This document shows positions 1 through 11,584 of a stretch of DNA of 64,000 nucleotides, one piece after another (positions within the stretch are counted from its first letter, which is position 1; each line of letters opens with the position of its first letter). Source of the stretch: Bombyx mori (taxonomy: Eukaryota; Arthropoda; Insecta; Lepidoptera; Bombycidae); contig NC_085123.1 in assembly GCF_030269925.1 (NCBI RefSeq), positions 9,858,001-9,922,000 of the forward strand, read 5' to 3'. The position numbers and the translations under genes are program-made. The notes beneath the pieces were generated by a model. It ran no database searches, was not told the origin of the DNA, and saw nothing but the letters and a program-made list of their open reading frames with translations.

Positions 1-255
1 TGAAACGCGTATTACATATTAGAGGAAGTCTGAAAGTGGCACCAGTGACAGAGAAGCTGAGAAGTGCGCGCTTGGGATGGTATGGACATGTGATGAAACG
101 AAATGAAAATGAGATTGGTAAGAGAGTGTAACTATGAATGTGGAAAGATATAGAGGAAGACATGGATGGATTGCATGAAAGACGATATGTGTAAGAGGGG
201 AGTGAGGGAAGGAGAAAACATGTTGCGCCGACCCCACGTGACTGGGAGAAGGGCA
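1..255 (+). pseudogene. Non-LTR retrotransposon ORF2 C-terminal remnant
   Basis: The frame reads IRGSLKVAPVTEKLRSARLG and WYGHVMKRNE, then after a stop and frame changes MNVERYRGRHGW and WMDCMKDDMCKRGVREGEN. This order (WYGHVMRRDE, then RGRP, then RWMDC..DM) is the usual tail of RTE-like insect LINE polymerases. Stops and frameshifts show it is dead. The 5' part lies outside the window. Clade assignment is tentative. Confidence 0.7.
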
Positions 256-317
256 GGAGAATGATGAATAATGAAACGCGTGTTGCATGTTTGTATACTC
301 TTTTGCCTTTGTGGGTG

Positions 318-450
318 AACGAGCTTACGACTAACCTAGTATTGACGGCTATTGGAACCAATAGACGTAAAAGCTCGCTTGAGACATAAGTTTGAAGTCT
401 CAATCACATTGTATAACTACTCTCAGCCGGAATGCATTCTGCTTCAATGC
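318..450 (-). mobile_element. Old, diverged Bm1 SINE fragment
   Basis: acgagcttacgactaaccta, ttgagacataagtttgaagt and the following atgcattctgcttcaatgcg follow the order of a reverse Bm1 with many substitutions. Confidence 0.45.
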
Positions 451-932
451 GTCTTATAGCCATTGTATATTTCAATTGATATTTGGACTCAATGTGGTAT
501 TACCGTTGGATTTTATATCTGAGATAGTCTTCCCATCCACTGTAAAAAATATCCTGGTTCTATCTCTTGATTGCACTAATTACGATCGAACATATGACAC
601 AGTTATTATCGCGTTAATGACTTCTAATCTCCGTTTGATAGGGAACAGACATGATACTACAAAAAGCCGAGCACTAGATAAGGATTTACGTTGCAATAAA
701 CCGAGTCGGCTTGGACCGGATCCAGGCCGGAATCTATTTGCGCACATAAACGATACCAGCACAGAATCCTGAATTGCAAGAGATTTCGCACCCTGCTGAC
801 TTCAGATAGGATGCAATTTCCAATTGTGTTGCTATAAAAAATCTTATATATCCATCCGTTGTTTAATATAAATTTATCAACGTTGCTCATTTTAAACAGA
901 ATAAAATTAGTTAGTAGTATAATCTTTTTCAT

Positions 933-2587
933 GATTGTTTATAAATTTCAACAAGGCAAAGCCTGAAATGTAAAATAAATTTAAAAAAAATTAGCTACCA
1001 GGGGAGGTGTGAAATTATTGAAATCCAACCAATCGCTGTTTTTTCTTTTTAATTTGTTATCTTAGAAAAATAATTTTCCCTAAAAAGCATTATTCTAACC
1101 CCCCTGTAAAAAATGCCATAATTTAACTTGACTACAATAACTTACGACACCTTACGATATGAGTGACGTCAAATAACATACGAGTATAAAGGTGTAAAGA
1201 AATCGACGCGCAAAATTGAAAACTATTTTATAATAATAAAAAAAAAAAATTTGAATTAATAATTACAAGATTGAAAACGTACAGTGCATTTTATGTGAAA
1301 ACTTTAGTTGGTTTTTAGTTTAAGTCTTAAATTACAAATATAAAATTAAATGTTTAATTCACCTTTTTTTTTATTCTGCCAAAACCGCACTGGACCCCTT
1401 TCCATCAAACATCTCCAGAATACAAACATCGCAATATCAACAACTTCGAGTCTCATTGTTAATATAGCTGTGTAAAAGAAAATCGAGAACAAATTACTAA
1501 TTTTAATTAAACGTTATAGATAAACAATTCACGATAGGAAGCTTTTTAAAGTAAAACAAGCCTTTCCTTGCTTAGCTGGTCGGATCAACTCATGGCCTAG
1601 TTTAATCCGTCACTCATGTGATCCGTGCACATCTAGACTGATAAAAAAGTAGAAATTAGATAGGAAATGCAATGCAGAAGGCCTTATGGAGTGTTGTGTG
1701 TTGTGATCCATTATTCAGTTGTTCCGTTAAGGCTTAAGATCAATTTTTAATAGAAAATTTACATTACGTCACAGATTTCTGAATCAGCTTAAAACAAACT
1801 TGATTAGATGGAAATTTTATTAAGCTAAAACTTTTGTTGGTTGTACCATGAATTTCGTTAAAAATGGAATATTCATTTGAAATAAATTCGAAAGCACCTT
1901 CGAAAAGTCTCGTATAACATTCTTAAACGTGGATTACGGCAGCAAGTTTCAGCAGCACAGCGGTAATTCAGAGTTAGTGTCACATTATCGTTAGCATAAT
2001 CAGGGAAACAGCTGCGGTTCCAGCACTACCCACCTTTTAAGGGGCACAAAAACATCGGAATGAGAATTTAAAGTGTGCCGTAATGGATTTCTTTTCATTC
2101 GACTCGGTGTTTGAACTTTTACGACGGCTCTAGCCTTTACGAACACAAAAAGCCAGTTTTCTGTAAAACATGGTTACATCTAGACATTTTAAAATGTTGC
2201 CAGAACACGATTTTGCGTGTGCGTCATACCGATGTATTTTGAAAGACTTGCCGAATTAATTTACACTTTAATTTGTAGCGCGTAGAGTGATGAATAATAA
2301 TTAATGAATCTTTGCAAGTACATGTCTTAAGTCTTTGAAGTCTGTGATCCTATTTAAGTTACAAGTAAATTAAATACTGGCACAAAGTTACGAAATGGCA
2401 TACTAACTACGCCACGCTCGTAATACTTTACCTAAAGTTCATAAGTAAGATAGGGCGATGTTTAATTTTAATGCAGTCTGCTACTTTAAGTTTCAAGATA
2501 GAAACGAAGATTTTTACTACCTTCTAGTATAGACTGGCACACGGTGGTGAGTGGTCACTGATATTAGTGGTCATTGATAAAAAAAAA
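933..2587. other. No gene recognised; AT-rich intergenic
   Basis: No exon, transposon terminus or RNA gene that I can support. Only short chance ORFs. Confidence 0.5.
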
Positions 2588-2815
2588 TATCCTACCTATG
2601 CTGATAGCCTTGAGAGGCTATTTCAGCTTCACCCTAACATGAAGGTGAGCTCACGGGGCTCAAACTGGAAGCGTTGCTAACACTGGCCCAAGCAAGAGCA
2701 GTGCTTCGCAGAATCTACCACCGGATCGGAAACGCGACCCACTTAGAAGATTCGGCGAGAAACTCAGTGGGCTGTGTCTATGGGTTAAATTGAAATTAGA
2801 AATGCCGTGTCCACA
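2588..2815 (-). mobile_element. Jockey-clade (BMC1-like) LINE 3' fragment
   Basis: Reads tcctacctatgctgatagcc, then ctcacggggctcaaactgga, aagagcagtgcttcgcagaa, and ccggcgagaaactcagtggg-type sequence. The same block recurs in several places in the window and ends with a poly(A) on its sense strand (here poly(T)/A-rich at the left). Confidence 0.7.
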
Positions 2816-3789
2816 GCCGAAGTCTCACGCCGCTTCTTATGTACGTAACGCGAATTATGTAAGTGAGTGCCTTTTCAAGACCCCCACACATACATGTGAC
2901 ATATATAATGTAGGTATGTTATAGCTATTCACCAAACTGATCAATACGCAGGATTGGTAAAATTTAATTTATCGTAATAAAGATATTAATATTTAACAAA
3001 CGCGTACAAAAAATCGTAAAAAACATCCAAATCGTTCACATAGAATTAAATTGGTTTGTGAATACGATTTGTATATGTACTAATGCTTTTTCATTTCAAT
3101 TTCCGCTCGATTTATTCCGGGTTTTAAGATGATAAAAACAAAAGATCAACGGGTCTGAATTTGGAAACCCCATCTCTTTGAAATGGCCACGCTGCTATTC
3201 AAGGCAACTCCGTAAACAGATTAAGCCGGCAGTGAAAGTGTGGCGAGGATGAAGACGAAACAAAGACTAATGTCCGCTTTAAGGTGTAATGGCTGACAGC
3301 ACTTCGCTCTATGCTGTAATGACGGCCATTTCGTTATAAATGAAAACAAGTGGTTTAACCGAGGAACTGCCTAATGACATTATTAAGGCCGCAGGGTGGC
3401 TCCAAGCCAAACGTGTGAGATAAAACTTTTATAATGTTTAATTAAAATTTTGGCTAATGAGGAGCACCCTGTACGACAAGATCGTCCTTAATACTTACAC
3501 TCATTAAATTTATTGTTAGATTCTTACGCTCATTCGCAAATTAGGACATTCAAAATGTATTTATAATGGTATTGCCTTTAAAAGTAAATTGTTTCTATTA
3601 TGTATTTTACCTACAATCAATTAATTTAATGACGCAAGAAACACGGCTTCCCAATTTATTTTCCTTGGTGTTATATTAATAAGTATAATAAGTAGGGTTA
3701 GTACAAGAAGTACCTATGTTATTATTTGATTTGGCTTATAATTACATTGTCGGCCGCCTTTCTTACGTCAAAGCAATTCACCCACTGTA
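2816..3789. other. No gene recognised; mixed-composition segment at 3120-3420
   Basis: The part around 3120-3420 has balanced composition, no ORF and no match to the repeats seen elsewhere here, so it may be single-copy sequence. The rest is AT-rich. Confidence 0.4.
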
Positions 3790-4150
3790 GGTCTTTTTTT
3801 CGGACAAGAAGCCGATTCTCATAGGAGTCTTGCGAAGCGCCCGCGTCTAGGAGGCCATGCCCCCGCCAGGGGACATGAGGATCCAGAAGCATCTAGGTAT
3901 GAACTTGACGATCTGTAGATGTTGAGAAAAGACCGCGGGCCCCAGGTGTTTTTTAGGATCCTACCCCTTAAATGACGACTCCCCTTGCGCTCTCTGACCC
4001 GACGTCCGATCTCCGCCCGAGGTCAGAAACCGGGCAGACTGAGGTGAGTCATACGGTCAACACTACAATCAGACTCAAGGCGCCACACCGAGGATGCCCG
4101 ATCGACGAATCATCGAGGTGATCATCAACGATCCATGAAGCAGGTCTCCG
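3790..4150 (-). mobile_element. R1-like LINE 3' region fragment (family B)
   Basis: GC-rich block in minus orientation sharing landmarks with 25880-26400: gacgatctgtagatgttgag, a gaccgcgggc block, ggatcctacc, then ccccttgcgctctctgaccc and cgacgtccgatctccgcccg. No open frame remains. Confidence 0.6.
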
Positions 4151-4583
4151 CGGTGGTTACGGTATCTCAATACGAATTCCGTGATAATTTCCATTAAAAA
4201 TTCAAAATAAACTAAATATAAAAAACAAACACGAGATTTCTTAATTGATTTAATCGGAACAATAGCAGCTATATAACTCTAATCGGGTGAATTTATAACG
4301 TGGCAGGTGGCACAGACGCGAACACATTACGTTTTAATAGACTCTGAGTTATACCTCTTTGTTCCGAAGCGTTTAATCTATTTGTATTTTTTTTTTTTTT
4401 CGATTTCGACTGATTACACGGTTAGGGATTTTTTTATTAAAATAATAATTTGGCGCCAATAGCGTAATATGACATTGATAAAAGAAAAAATCTAGTAGAT
4501 ACAGTCCGCATGTACGCCTTAGAAAGTTTACAGGACATCTACACAAGTTATATCTTAACAATTATACAGTCTTCTTCTTCTGA

Positions 4584-4756
4584 GTGTCTAGTTTGAAATA
4601 TTGATCACTCGCAGCACTATGCTTCTCCACCTCTTCCTGTCCTCAATGCTTACAGTCAAACTTTGAAATTAAATAATTAACAAAAGCCCATTAAAAATGT
4701 ACAGAAAGAAAAATCTCCATGTGTAAAACTGGAACATCGGCTAAGGGACACAGATT
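4584..4756 (+). repeat. Tandem unit, copy 1 (interrupted by the R1-clade LINE)
   Basis: Starts gtgtctagtttgaaatattg and runs to the LINE insertion point; its remainder continues after the LINE at about 6975-7004. It matches copy 2 at 7005-7190 with few differences. Confidence 0.8.
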
Positions 4757-6962
4757 CCCTGGGGGACCGGCTCCTTGAGCTATATAATGGCTGCTTGGAG
4801 TCGGGACGGTTTCCGTCGCTCTGGCGGACGGGTAGACTTGTGTTGTTGAGGAAGGAGGGGCGCCCGGTGGATACAGCCGCCGGGTATCGTCCTATCGTGC
4901 TGCTGGACGAGGCGGGAAAATTGCTGGAACGTATTCTGGCTGCCCGCATCGTTCGGCACCTGGTCGGGGTGGGGCCTGACCTGTCGGCGGAGCAGTACGG
5001 CTTCCGGGAGGGCCGTTCGACCGTGGATGCAATTCTTCGCGTGCGGTCCCTCTCGGACGAGGCCGTTTCTCGGGGTGGGGTGGCGCTGGCGGTGTCTCTT
5101 GACATCGCCAACGCATTTAACACTCTGCCCTGGACCGTGATAGGGGGGGCACTGGAGAGGCATGGAGTGCCCCTCTACCTCCGCCGGCTGGTTGGGTCCT
5201 ATTTGGGGGCCAGGTCGGTCGTATGTACCGGGTACGGTGGGACCCTTCATCGTTTTCCGGTCGTGCGTGGTGTTCCGCAGGGGTCGGTTCTCGGCCCCCT
5301 CTTGTGGAATATCGGGTACGACTGGGTGCTGAGGGGCGCCCTCCTCCCGGGCCTCCGCGTTATTTGTTACGCGGACGACACGTTGGTCGTGGCCCGGGGG
5401 GATGATTTTAGGGAGTCTGCCCGTCTCGCCACAGCGGGAGTGGCCCTCGTCGTCGGAAGGATAAGGAGGCTGGGTCTCGACGTGGCGCTCAATAAATCCG
5501 AGGCTCTGTGGTTTCACGGGCCGCGGAGGGCGCCACCCGTTGACACCCACATCGTGGTTGGAGGCGTCCGGATAGGGGTCGGGGTGCAGTTGAAGTACCT
5601 CGGCCTCGTGTTGGACAGCCGGTGGGCCTTTCGTGCTCACTTTGCGGAGCTGGTCCCCCGATTGATGGGGACGGCCGGTTCTTTGAGCCGGCTGCTCCCG
5701 AATATTGGGGGACCGGATCAGGTTGTGCGCCGTCTCTACGCGGGGGTGGTGCGATCGATGGCCCTGTACGGTGCACCTGTGTGGGCTGAGCCGCGCAACC
5801 GGGCCACTATGGCTCGGTTCTTGCGCCGGCCGCAGCGCACCGTTGCCATCAGGGTCATCCGCGGATATCGCACCGTCTCCTTCGAGGCGGCGTGTGTTTT
5901 GGCGGGGACGCCGCCATGGGAGCTGGAGGCGGAGTCGCTCGCTGCCGACTATCGGTGGCGCAGCGAGCTTCGTGCTCGGGGCGTGGCGCGTGTCCCCGAG
6001 AGTGAGCTGCGGGCGCGGAAGGCCCATTCTCGGCGGTCCGTGCTCGAGTCGTGGTCGAGGCGATTGGCCAACCCCACGTGGGGGCTACGGACCGTCGAGG
6101 CGGTTTACCCGGTCTTTGATGACTGGGTGAATCGTGGCGAGGGACGTCTCACCTTTCGTCTGGTGCAGGTGCTGACCGGGCACGGATGCTTCGGGAAGTA
6201 CCTGCGCCGGATAGGGGCTGAGCCGACGACGAGGTGTCACCATTGTGGACACGACCTGGACACGGCGGAGCATACGCTCGCTGTCTGCCCCGCTTGGAAG
6301 GTGCAGCGCCGTGTCCTGGTCGCAAAGATAGGACCTGACTTGTCGCTGCCTGGCGTCGTGGCGTCGATGCTTGGCAGCGATGAGTCATGGAAGGCTATGC
6401 TCGACTTCTGCGAGTGCACCATCTCGCAGAAGGAGGCGGCGGGGCGAGTGAGGGAAAGCTCTCCTCACTACGCAGAAACCCGCCGCCGCCGAGCAGGGGG
6501 TCGGGACCGGGGTCGTATCCGTGACCTGGCCCCCTAAGAGCTAGGGGTCCCACCCGTTTTGTGCGGGGAGGGGCCCAGACGAGGGGTGGCGTGCTCTGCA
6601 CGCTCACCCGCAATAGGAAGCCGGGTGATGGTAGACCGCGTTCCCCCGACCGCTCTGGGGGAAGGTGTAACGCGGCGCCATCAAAGCGGGCTCTCGGCCC
6701 GCTGAACGAGGGAACCGGTGGTCGTTTCGCTGGCGGCCACCGGTCCGGCGTCCGTGGGACGGTGGGATGGATGTAATGTGCTCTGCGTCAACCCTGTCCC
6801 GCCGTTTCAATAGCCCCGACTGGGCTCCGGCCCGGTCCGAGGTAGGGCGCCGGTTGTGAGCGGCAGGAGTTTTTAGTGAGGTTCAACTCCCACATACCCC
6901 ACCTGCCGCGCGGGTGGGGATCCGGCGATTTTCTCCTGTGGAAAAAAAAAAAAAAAAAAAAA
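4757..6962 (+). mobile_element. 5'-truncated R1-clade non-LTR retrotransposon with poly(A) and TSD
   Basis: A GC-rich insertion in AT-rich DNA. It ends in about 21 A residues (6942-6962). The sequence aagggacacagatt stands directly before it (4743-4756) and again after it (6961-6974), so the target-site duplication is 12-14 bp; the leading aa may belong to the poly(A). The element begins inside ORF2, so the 5' part, ORF1 and the endonuclease are lost. The 3' UTR covers 6538-6941. High integrity of the frame, poly(A) and duplication suggest a fairly recent insertion. Confidence 0.93.
4759..6537 (+). CDS. R1-clade LINE ORF2 fragment: reverse transcriptase with CCHC finger
   Basis: Open from the truncation point to the TAA, about 592 codons; no natural start codon remains. 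Counting residues from the TTG at 4795, it shows reverse-transcriptase motifs GYRPIVLLDEAGKLLERI (~29-46), EQYGFREGRSTVDAI (~67-81), LDIANAFNTL (~102-111), VRGVPQGSVLGPLLWNI (~157-173) and the catalytic YADD at 192-195. The C-terminal finger is C481-x2-C484-x8-H493-x4-C498, with AEHTLAVCPAW as typical of the R1 clade (R1, TRAS, SART, Waldo). No RNase H domain was seen. It should copy its own RNA at a nicked target, but lacking the 5' part it is a dead copy. Confidence 0.92.
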   Translation: MGDRLLELYNGCLESGRFPSLWRTGRLVLLRKEGRPVDTAAGYRPIVLLDEAGKLLERILAARIVRHLVGVGPDLSAEQYGFREGRSTVDAILRVRSLSDEAVSRGGVALAVSLDIANAFNTLPWTVIGGALERHGVPLYLRRLVGSYLGARSVVCTGYGGTLHRFPVVRGVPQGSVLGPLLWNIGYDWVLRGALLPGLRVICYADDTLVVARGDDFRESARLATAGVALVVGRIRRLGLDVALNKSEALWFHGPRRAPPVDTHIVVGGVRIGVGVQLKYLGLVLDSRWAFRAHFAELVPRLMGTAGSLSRLLPNIGGPDQVVRRLYAGVVRSMALYGAPVWAEPRNRATMARFLRRPQRTVAIRVIRGYRTVSFEAACVLAGTPPWELEAESLAADYRWRSELRARGVARVPESELRARKAHSRRSVLESWSRRLANPTWGLRTVEAVYPVFDDWVNRGEGRLTFRLVQVLTGHGCFGKYLRRIGAEPTTRCHHCGHDLDTAEHTLAVCPAWKVQRRVLVAKIGPDLSLPGVVASMLGSDESWKAMLDFCECTISQKEAAGRVRESSPHYAETRRRRAGGRDRGRIRDLAP

Positions 6963-7004
6963 GGGACACAGATTAGTGGATCGTTCTCTTCATTGTTGAA
7001 AGAC

Positions 7005-7190
7005 GTGTCTAGTTTGAAATATTGATCACTGGCAGCACTATGCTTCTCCACCTCTTCCTGTCCTCAATGTTTACAGTCAAACTTTGAAATTAAATAATTA
7101 ACAAAAGCCCATTGAAAGTGTACAGAAAAAAAAATCTCCACGTGTAAAATAGGACAATCGGCTAAGGGACACAGATTAGTGGATCGTTTT
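7005..7190 (+). repeat. Tandem unit, copy 2
   Basis: Repeats the sequence of 4584-4756 (gtgtctagtttgaaatattg to gctaagggacacagattagt). The unit is about 200 bp and has no coding potential that I can see. The uninterrupted gggacacagattagtggatcg here shows what the LINE target looked like. Confidence 0.8.
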
Positions 7191-7454
7191 ATTTAAATGG
7201 TCGTTCCTAATAAATTAGCCGGATATCATGTCGCGCCATCATAGCGAACTCTGATATAAGGGCACCATTCGATATCTTTGCACATAAATTTCATTTATCT
7301 TCCACGTTTGGTACAATTTGCTTCCCCATTCCGCCTACATGATGTGTAATAAATGTTTACACTCCTCTTACGTTTGGTCTCTTCCCGACTTGTAGAACAA
7401 ATATTTTAAGGAATATAACTGTGATATTATATTAACTGGGATAAGCTACTGCAA

Positions 7455-7749
7455 TCTATATAATATATAAAAATGAATTGCTGTTCGTTAGTCTCGCTAA
7501 AACTCGAAAACGGCTGGACCGATTTGGCTAATTTTGGTCTTGAATTATTTGTGGAGGTCCAGAGAAGGTTTAAAAAGTAAAGATAAATATGAAAATGCCC
7601 GGAATTAAGTAAAAATAACAATTTTGTTTTTCATTTGATCTGTCCCCCTTCGGACGGATTCTTTTTGTTTGTTTTATATTTATTTTATACAAAAGTTTAG
7701 ATCTTTTATTTATCGATTGAAGCATTACGAAGTCTGCCGGGTCAACTAG
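7455..7749 (+). mobile_element. Non-autonomous Helitron-like element, 295 bp
   Basis: Begins TCTATATAATATATAAAAAT after A and ends GCCGGGTCAACTAG before T, matching Helitron rules (A|TC...CTAG|T, no target duplication). Contains gttcgttagtctcgctaaaa and ggctggaccgatttggctaa. No ORF. Related copies lie at 14427 and 34922. Confidence 0.7.
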
Positions 7750-9737
7750 TTCCAAATAAATTTTATTTCGATATTTAATAAGTTCTTAGTATAATTTTTT
7801 TATGATTACAATTTCATATAGCGCTTGCCAAAATCATGTTCAAAGATTCCGTTACAAACTAACATCCATATTAAGCTTATTAAAAAAGAGACAACGGGAT
7901 CATCTAACACAATTCCTCGAAGCGCTGACATCTCGTCGGTCAGTGAAATAGTTCTATTACAGAAAACCTTACCATACTGAAAATGTATTAACATTTTTAG
8001 ACTAGAAACTAAAACAGAAACCCAATTAATTTATCCGTTTAACAATGAAAATTCAATTAGCAATAGTTCGAACAAAAGTAACGCTGGTAAAACATCGCTA
8101 TTCTAAGTTTCGAGATTGACTACAGTACTGAGTTGGTTTGTACAAATGAAATTTAACCCAGTTTTGTACGTTTCAAATGACGCCGAGCGACACTAGTTTT
8201 GAAATTTCATTAAAATCTCTCCCACAATTCTCGGTTAGACCACAAAACCTAAAGCAAATGTATTTCCTAACTCTAATTTGGTAACTTGTTATGATTTTTT
8301 TGTGCTTTTCAGGATATTATTAAAATAATCCTTCTACTCATATCTGTTCATAAAATATTTATAAGTACCTATACCATGCAGGCCACGCTTTTTTTTTACA
8401 ATAATATCATTTTTTCTTACACTATTTTAAATTCAAATTTATTAAAATTTATTTTCCAATTTTTTAGTTGGATTTTCTATAAAAGCGTTTTTTGTTAGTT
8501 TTTTTTAAACTATTATTTATTTATTTGTTAAACTAACGATGGATGGTAGCTATTATTATGTAAGATATTTGTGTATACATAAATCATACCGTAACAGCCA
8601 AGTTAAGTTAATATTTTCCATTTCACTGGACTTTTTACTTTACTCAGAACATCAATTTGATGTGAAAAAAAATTTAATAAAAAAATTCTCTGTGGCTATT
8701 ATTAAGAAGATACAGGTATACGATTAGGTATCTCCCTCTCTCAAAATTGGAATTTGGTGCGAGCCCAAACGAATTGGCACTATACATCCTATTTTGATGC
8801 AAAACAAACTTGTACCAATACATTTGATATTGCAATTTTACCTTTTTCTTAGGCTATACTAACCACGTAATAAGGTAAGCAGTAAGTATATTAATAACTG
8901 GGAGTAAACAAAAGTAAAACTGCTTAGATATTCTAGCTTCAAAGATACCAAAATAGATTACACTAAAAACAAATTTAGTAATGACATGTTTCGACTTTAA
9001 TACATAGACCAAACTAAGAAACTAAATTCATACATACATATATTAGTAATGTTGAACAAGTGCTTCTTAAACATAATAGGTATACTTAGCTACCAAATCG
9101 CATTATTCTTAATCAAAGTGATCGATGATAGCCTCGAATTACTTCAGATAAATAGTTGTGCCTAATGATGCTTCGACGTTATAATCTTCACAAAATACTT
9201 TTTAGTATTATGTACTGACAAATTTGTATATACATATGTGCTTAAATATAAATGTCAGTATTGATGATCTCTATAGACTTCGAGACTTCTGTATCCATTT
9301 CGAGGAAATTTTGAGGAAATCTTCAGGTTGACATAACGAGTGGTCGTGTGAATTTTGGCAGCAATTCGGTCATAATTAAATCGAAGATCGTTCAGCAAAA
9401 CGGGCTGGAGTTAACTCCTCCTCCTTTCGTCGATAATCCTCAATGCTGAGGGTTGTGGCCTCATGAGACTTTCACGGGAAAAAACACATAATAGGGTCCC
9501 GCGTCCTTCCACGGCGTTGCTTTTGGAAGAGGTTTAGTTCTTCGAGGCCGCTGAAGCCTTATTTGGGTCCGGCCGAAATTCGGCGTTGACTCTTTTACGA
9601 TGGAAAGGTCGAATTCAAACTTAGCCCTCCTCTTTTCTCATCCTGACTTGGAACCAGCATGGGCGGAGCTAAACAAACTAGTATTTAATTAGAAGTAGTC
9701 ACGCGTTCCGGTATGAAGCATGGGAAGTCAGTTATAC
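7750..9737. other. No gene recognised; GC-richer patch at 9400-9720
   Basis: Apart from the repeat at 8305-8529 this is AT-rich. The patch 9400-9720 (cctcaatgctgagggttgtg, gggtccggccgaaattcggc) is GC-richer without an ORF and looks like an old LINE 3' region, but I cannot name the family. Confidence 0.4.
8305..8529. repeat. Second copy of the AT-rich element of 56886-57184 (inverted)
   Basis: Shares tcaggatattatnaaaataa, cttctactcatatctgttca, taaaatatttata and ggattttctataaaagcgtt with the reverse complement of 56886-57115. About 225 bp of homology; only one end arm is present. Confidence 0.6.
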
Positions 9738-10000
9738 TTTTTTTTTATTGCTTAGATGGATGGACGAGCTCATAGCCCACCTGGTGTTAAGAGGTTATTA
9801 GAGCCCATAGACATCTACGACGTAAATGCGCCACCCACCTTGAAATGTAAGTTCTAAGGTACAGTTACAACGGCTGCCCCAGTACAGTTACAACGGCTGC
9901 TCCACCCTTCAAACCGAAACGCATTACTGCTTCACGCCAGAAATAGGCAGGGTGATGGTACCTACCCGTGCGGACTCACAAGAGGTCTTACCACTATTAA
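9738..10000 (-). mobile_element. Bm1 SINE, 3' part
   Basis: Poly(T), then gcttagatggatggacgagc to cggactcacaagaggtctta. Contains a 23-bp internal tandem duplication of cagttacaacggctgc. Stops at the common breakpoint, without the tRNA-like head. Confidence 0.85.
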
Positions 10001-11109
10001 AACAACTTCAGTTTCATGGATGGCGGTATTTACGTTGTGATGTTTAAGGATAACCACTTATCAGAAGGTAATTTGTACGCCTATTCTCCATTAAGAGCTA
10101 AAAAAACACTCGATTTAATTGACTAAAAAATCAAAAACAATCTCTTAAAATAAGTAACAGTGTCCATCTACTACTGAAACCTCATAATGATATTCGTATA
10201 ATTACTTTTATCACATCAAACTGTTACAGCATATTTCCCTGGAAAAAATATAGGGCGTTAACGAAGCTGCCAGCGTGTGTACAATTAACAATTTCGAACG
10301 TACCCATAAAAAAACTGCAAACACAATTACTTCCGAGCGAATGTTGTTCAAATTAAAATTGTTACATAAGAAAAAAATATGCGTTACAGTTAAATCATAA
10401 TAACCTAAAAATACAGTATATAAACATTTTTTTAATGGAAATGGGACTTAATACGCTTCTTTTTGTCTGTAGTTTTTTTTATTTCTAGTGAATGCAAATT
10501 GAAGTGGCAGTTTCTTCGCGACAGTACAACAAAATAAACGTCAGCACAATGAGTTTCATTAAGTTATGTGACAGGAGTAATTTTAATTTAACTCAAAATG
10601 TCAGGAATGCTTTTAACGCTGGGTCTATTTTTAGACTAAATGGAGAATAAAACATACGTCTCGAATTGAAAATCTCCTTTATCTTTAATTTCATTGGTTA
10701 AGTTAAAAAGCTTTCAGCGCATCATGTGTGGCCCACCAAGGAGCTACTGAAGTCCACCATGCCCCCACCAGTCGAATTCTATATTGTATGAAGATAACAC
10801 TCCTCTTCCAACCAGAATGAATATCAGCAGAAAAGGCTAGAGAGCATACTTCACATCGTATCTTGTAAATCGGCTTAAAAAACTTCTGAAGTAGTCAATG
10901 ACATTGAAACTTAATTGCGAAACCCGATAATGTCTCAAACGTTAATGATCTGATCGAAAGTAATTTAATTAATTGACTCGAAAGTCGAGGTGTCTGAATG
11001 AAAAGATAAAAAGTGGTCGCCCTTAATTTTCTTAATGTTACGACGTATTAACAATGAGGCTGCGGAATGTATATTTCAATTGTTTGTATAATGTGATTAT
11101 TAGAATCGT

Positions 11110-11282
11110 AAATGGTAGGACCTCTTGTGAGTCCGCGCGGGTTGGTACCACCTATTTCTGCCGTGAAGTAGTAGTGCGTTTCGGTTTGAAGGGTAGGGCA
11201 GCCGTTGTAACTATACGGAGACCTTAGAACTCATATCTCAATACTCATAGGTGGGTGGCGGCATTTACGTTGTAGATGTAGA
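11110..11282 (+). mobile_element. Bm1 SINE fragment
   Basis: atggtaggacctcttgtgag to ggcatttacgttgtagatgt; lacks both the tRNA-like head and the 3' end. Confidence 0.8.
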
Positions 11283-11545
11283 TTAAATTAAATTTTAATT
11301 TAAATAAGATTCCTATCTTACAATGCTTAAAAAGACATATCCTCATCTGTAGGCGGCGGCTTCACCTCGCCATAGGCATTGTTGATGTCGATAAGACATG
11401 GACCATGCGCTAATATGTCATTATTGTTTTAATTTTTTATTGGAATAGAGTTCGTAGTCAATCTTATTTTAAATAGAAACTTTTTACCTTTCTTTGGCTG
11501 GTTTAATCATGATGATGAAATCGAAGTAATACTGTACGAGATAGG

Positions 11546-11584
11546 CTTTCAATTAAATAATATACCTTATTATTTAATTGAAAG
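11546..11584. repeat. Short AT-rich inverted repeat
   Basis: ctttcaattaaataata and its complement with a 4-5 bp spacer. No T-rich tail or gene end nearby. Confidence 0.6.

Noticed and set aside
392..772. 126-codon plus-strand ORF
   Set aside because: Its 5' part overlaps a diverged reverse Bm1, there is no domain resemblance, and no splice or promoter context.
4780..6027. 415-codon minus-strand ORF
   Set aside because: It lies wholly opposite the R1-clade reverse transcriptase frame; its proline/arginine-rich sequence is a shadow of GC-rich coding DNA.
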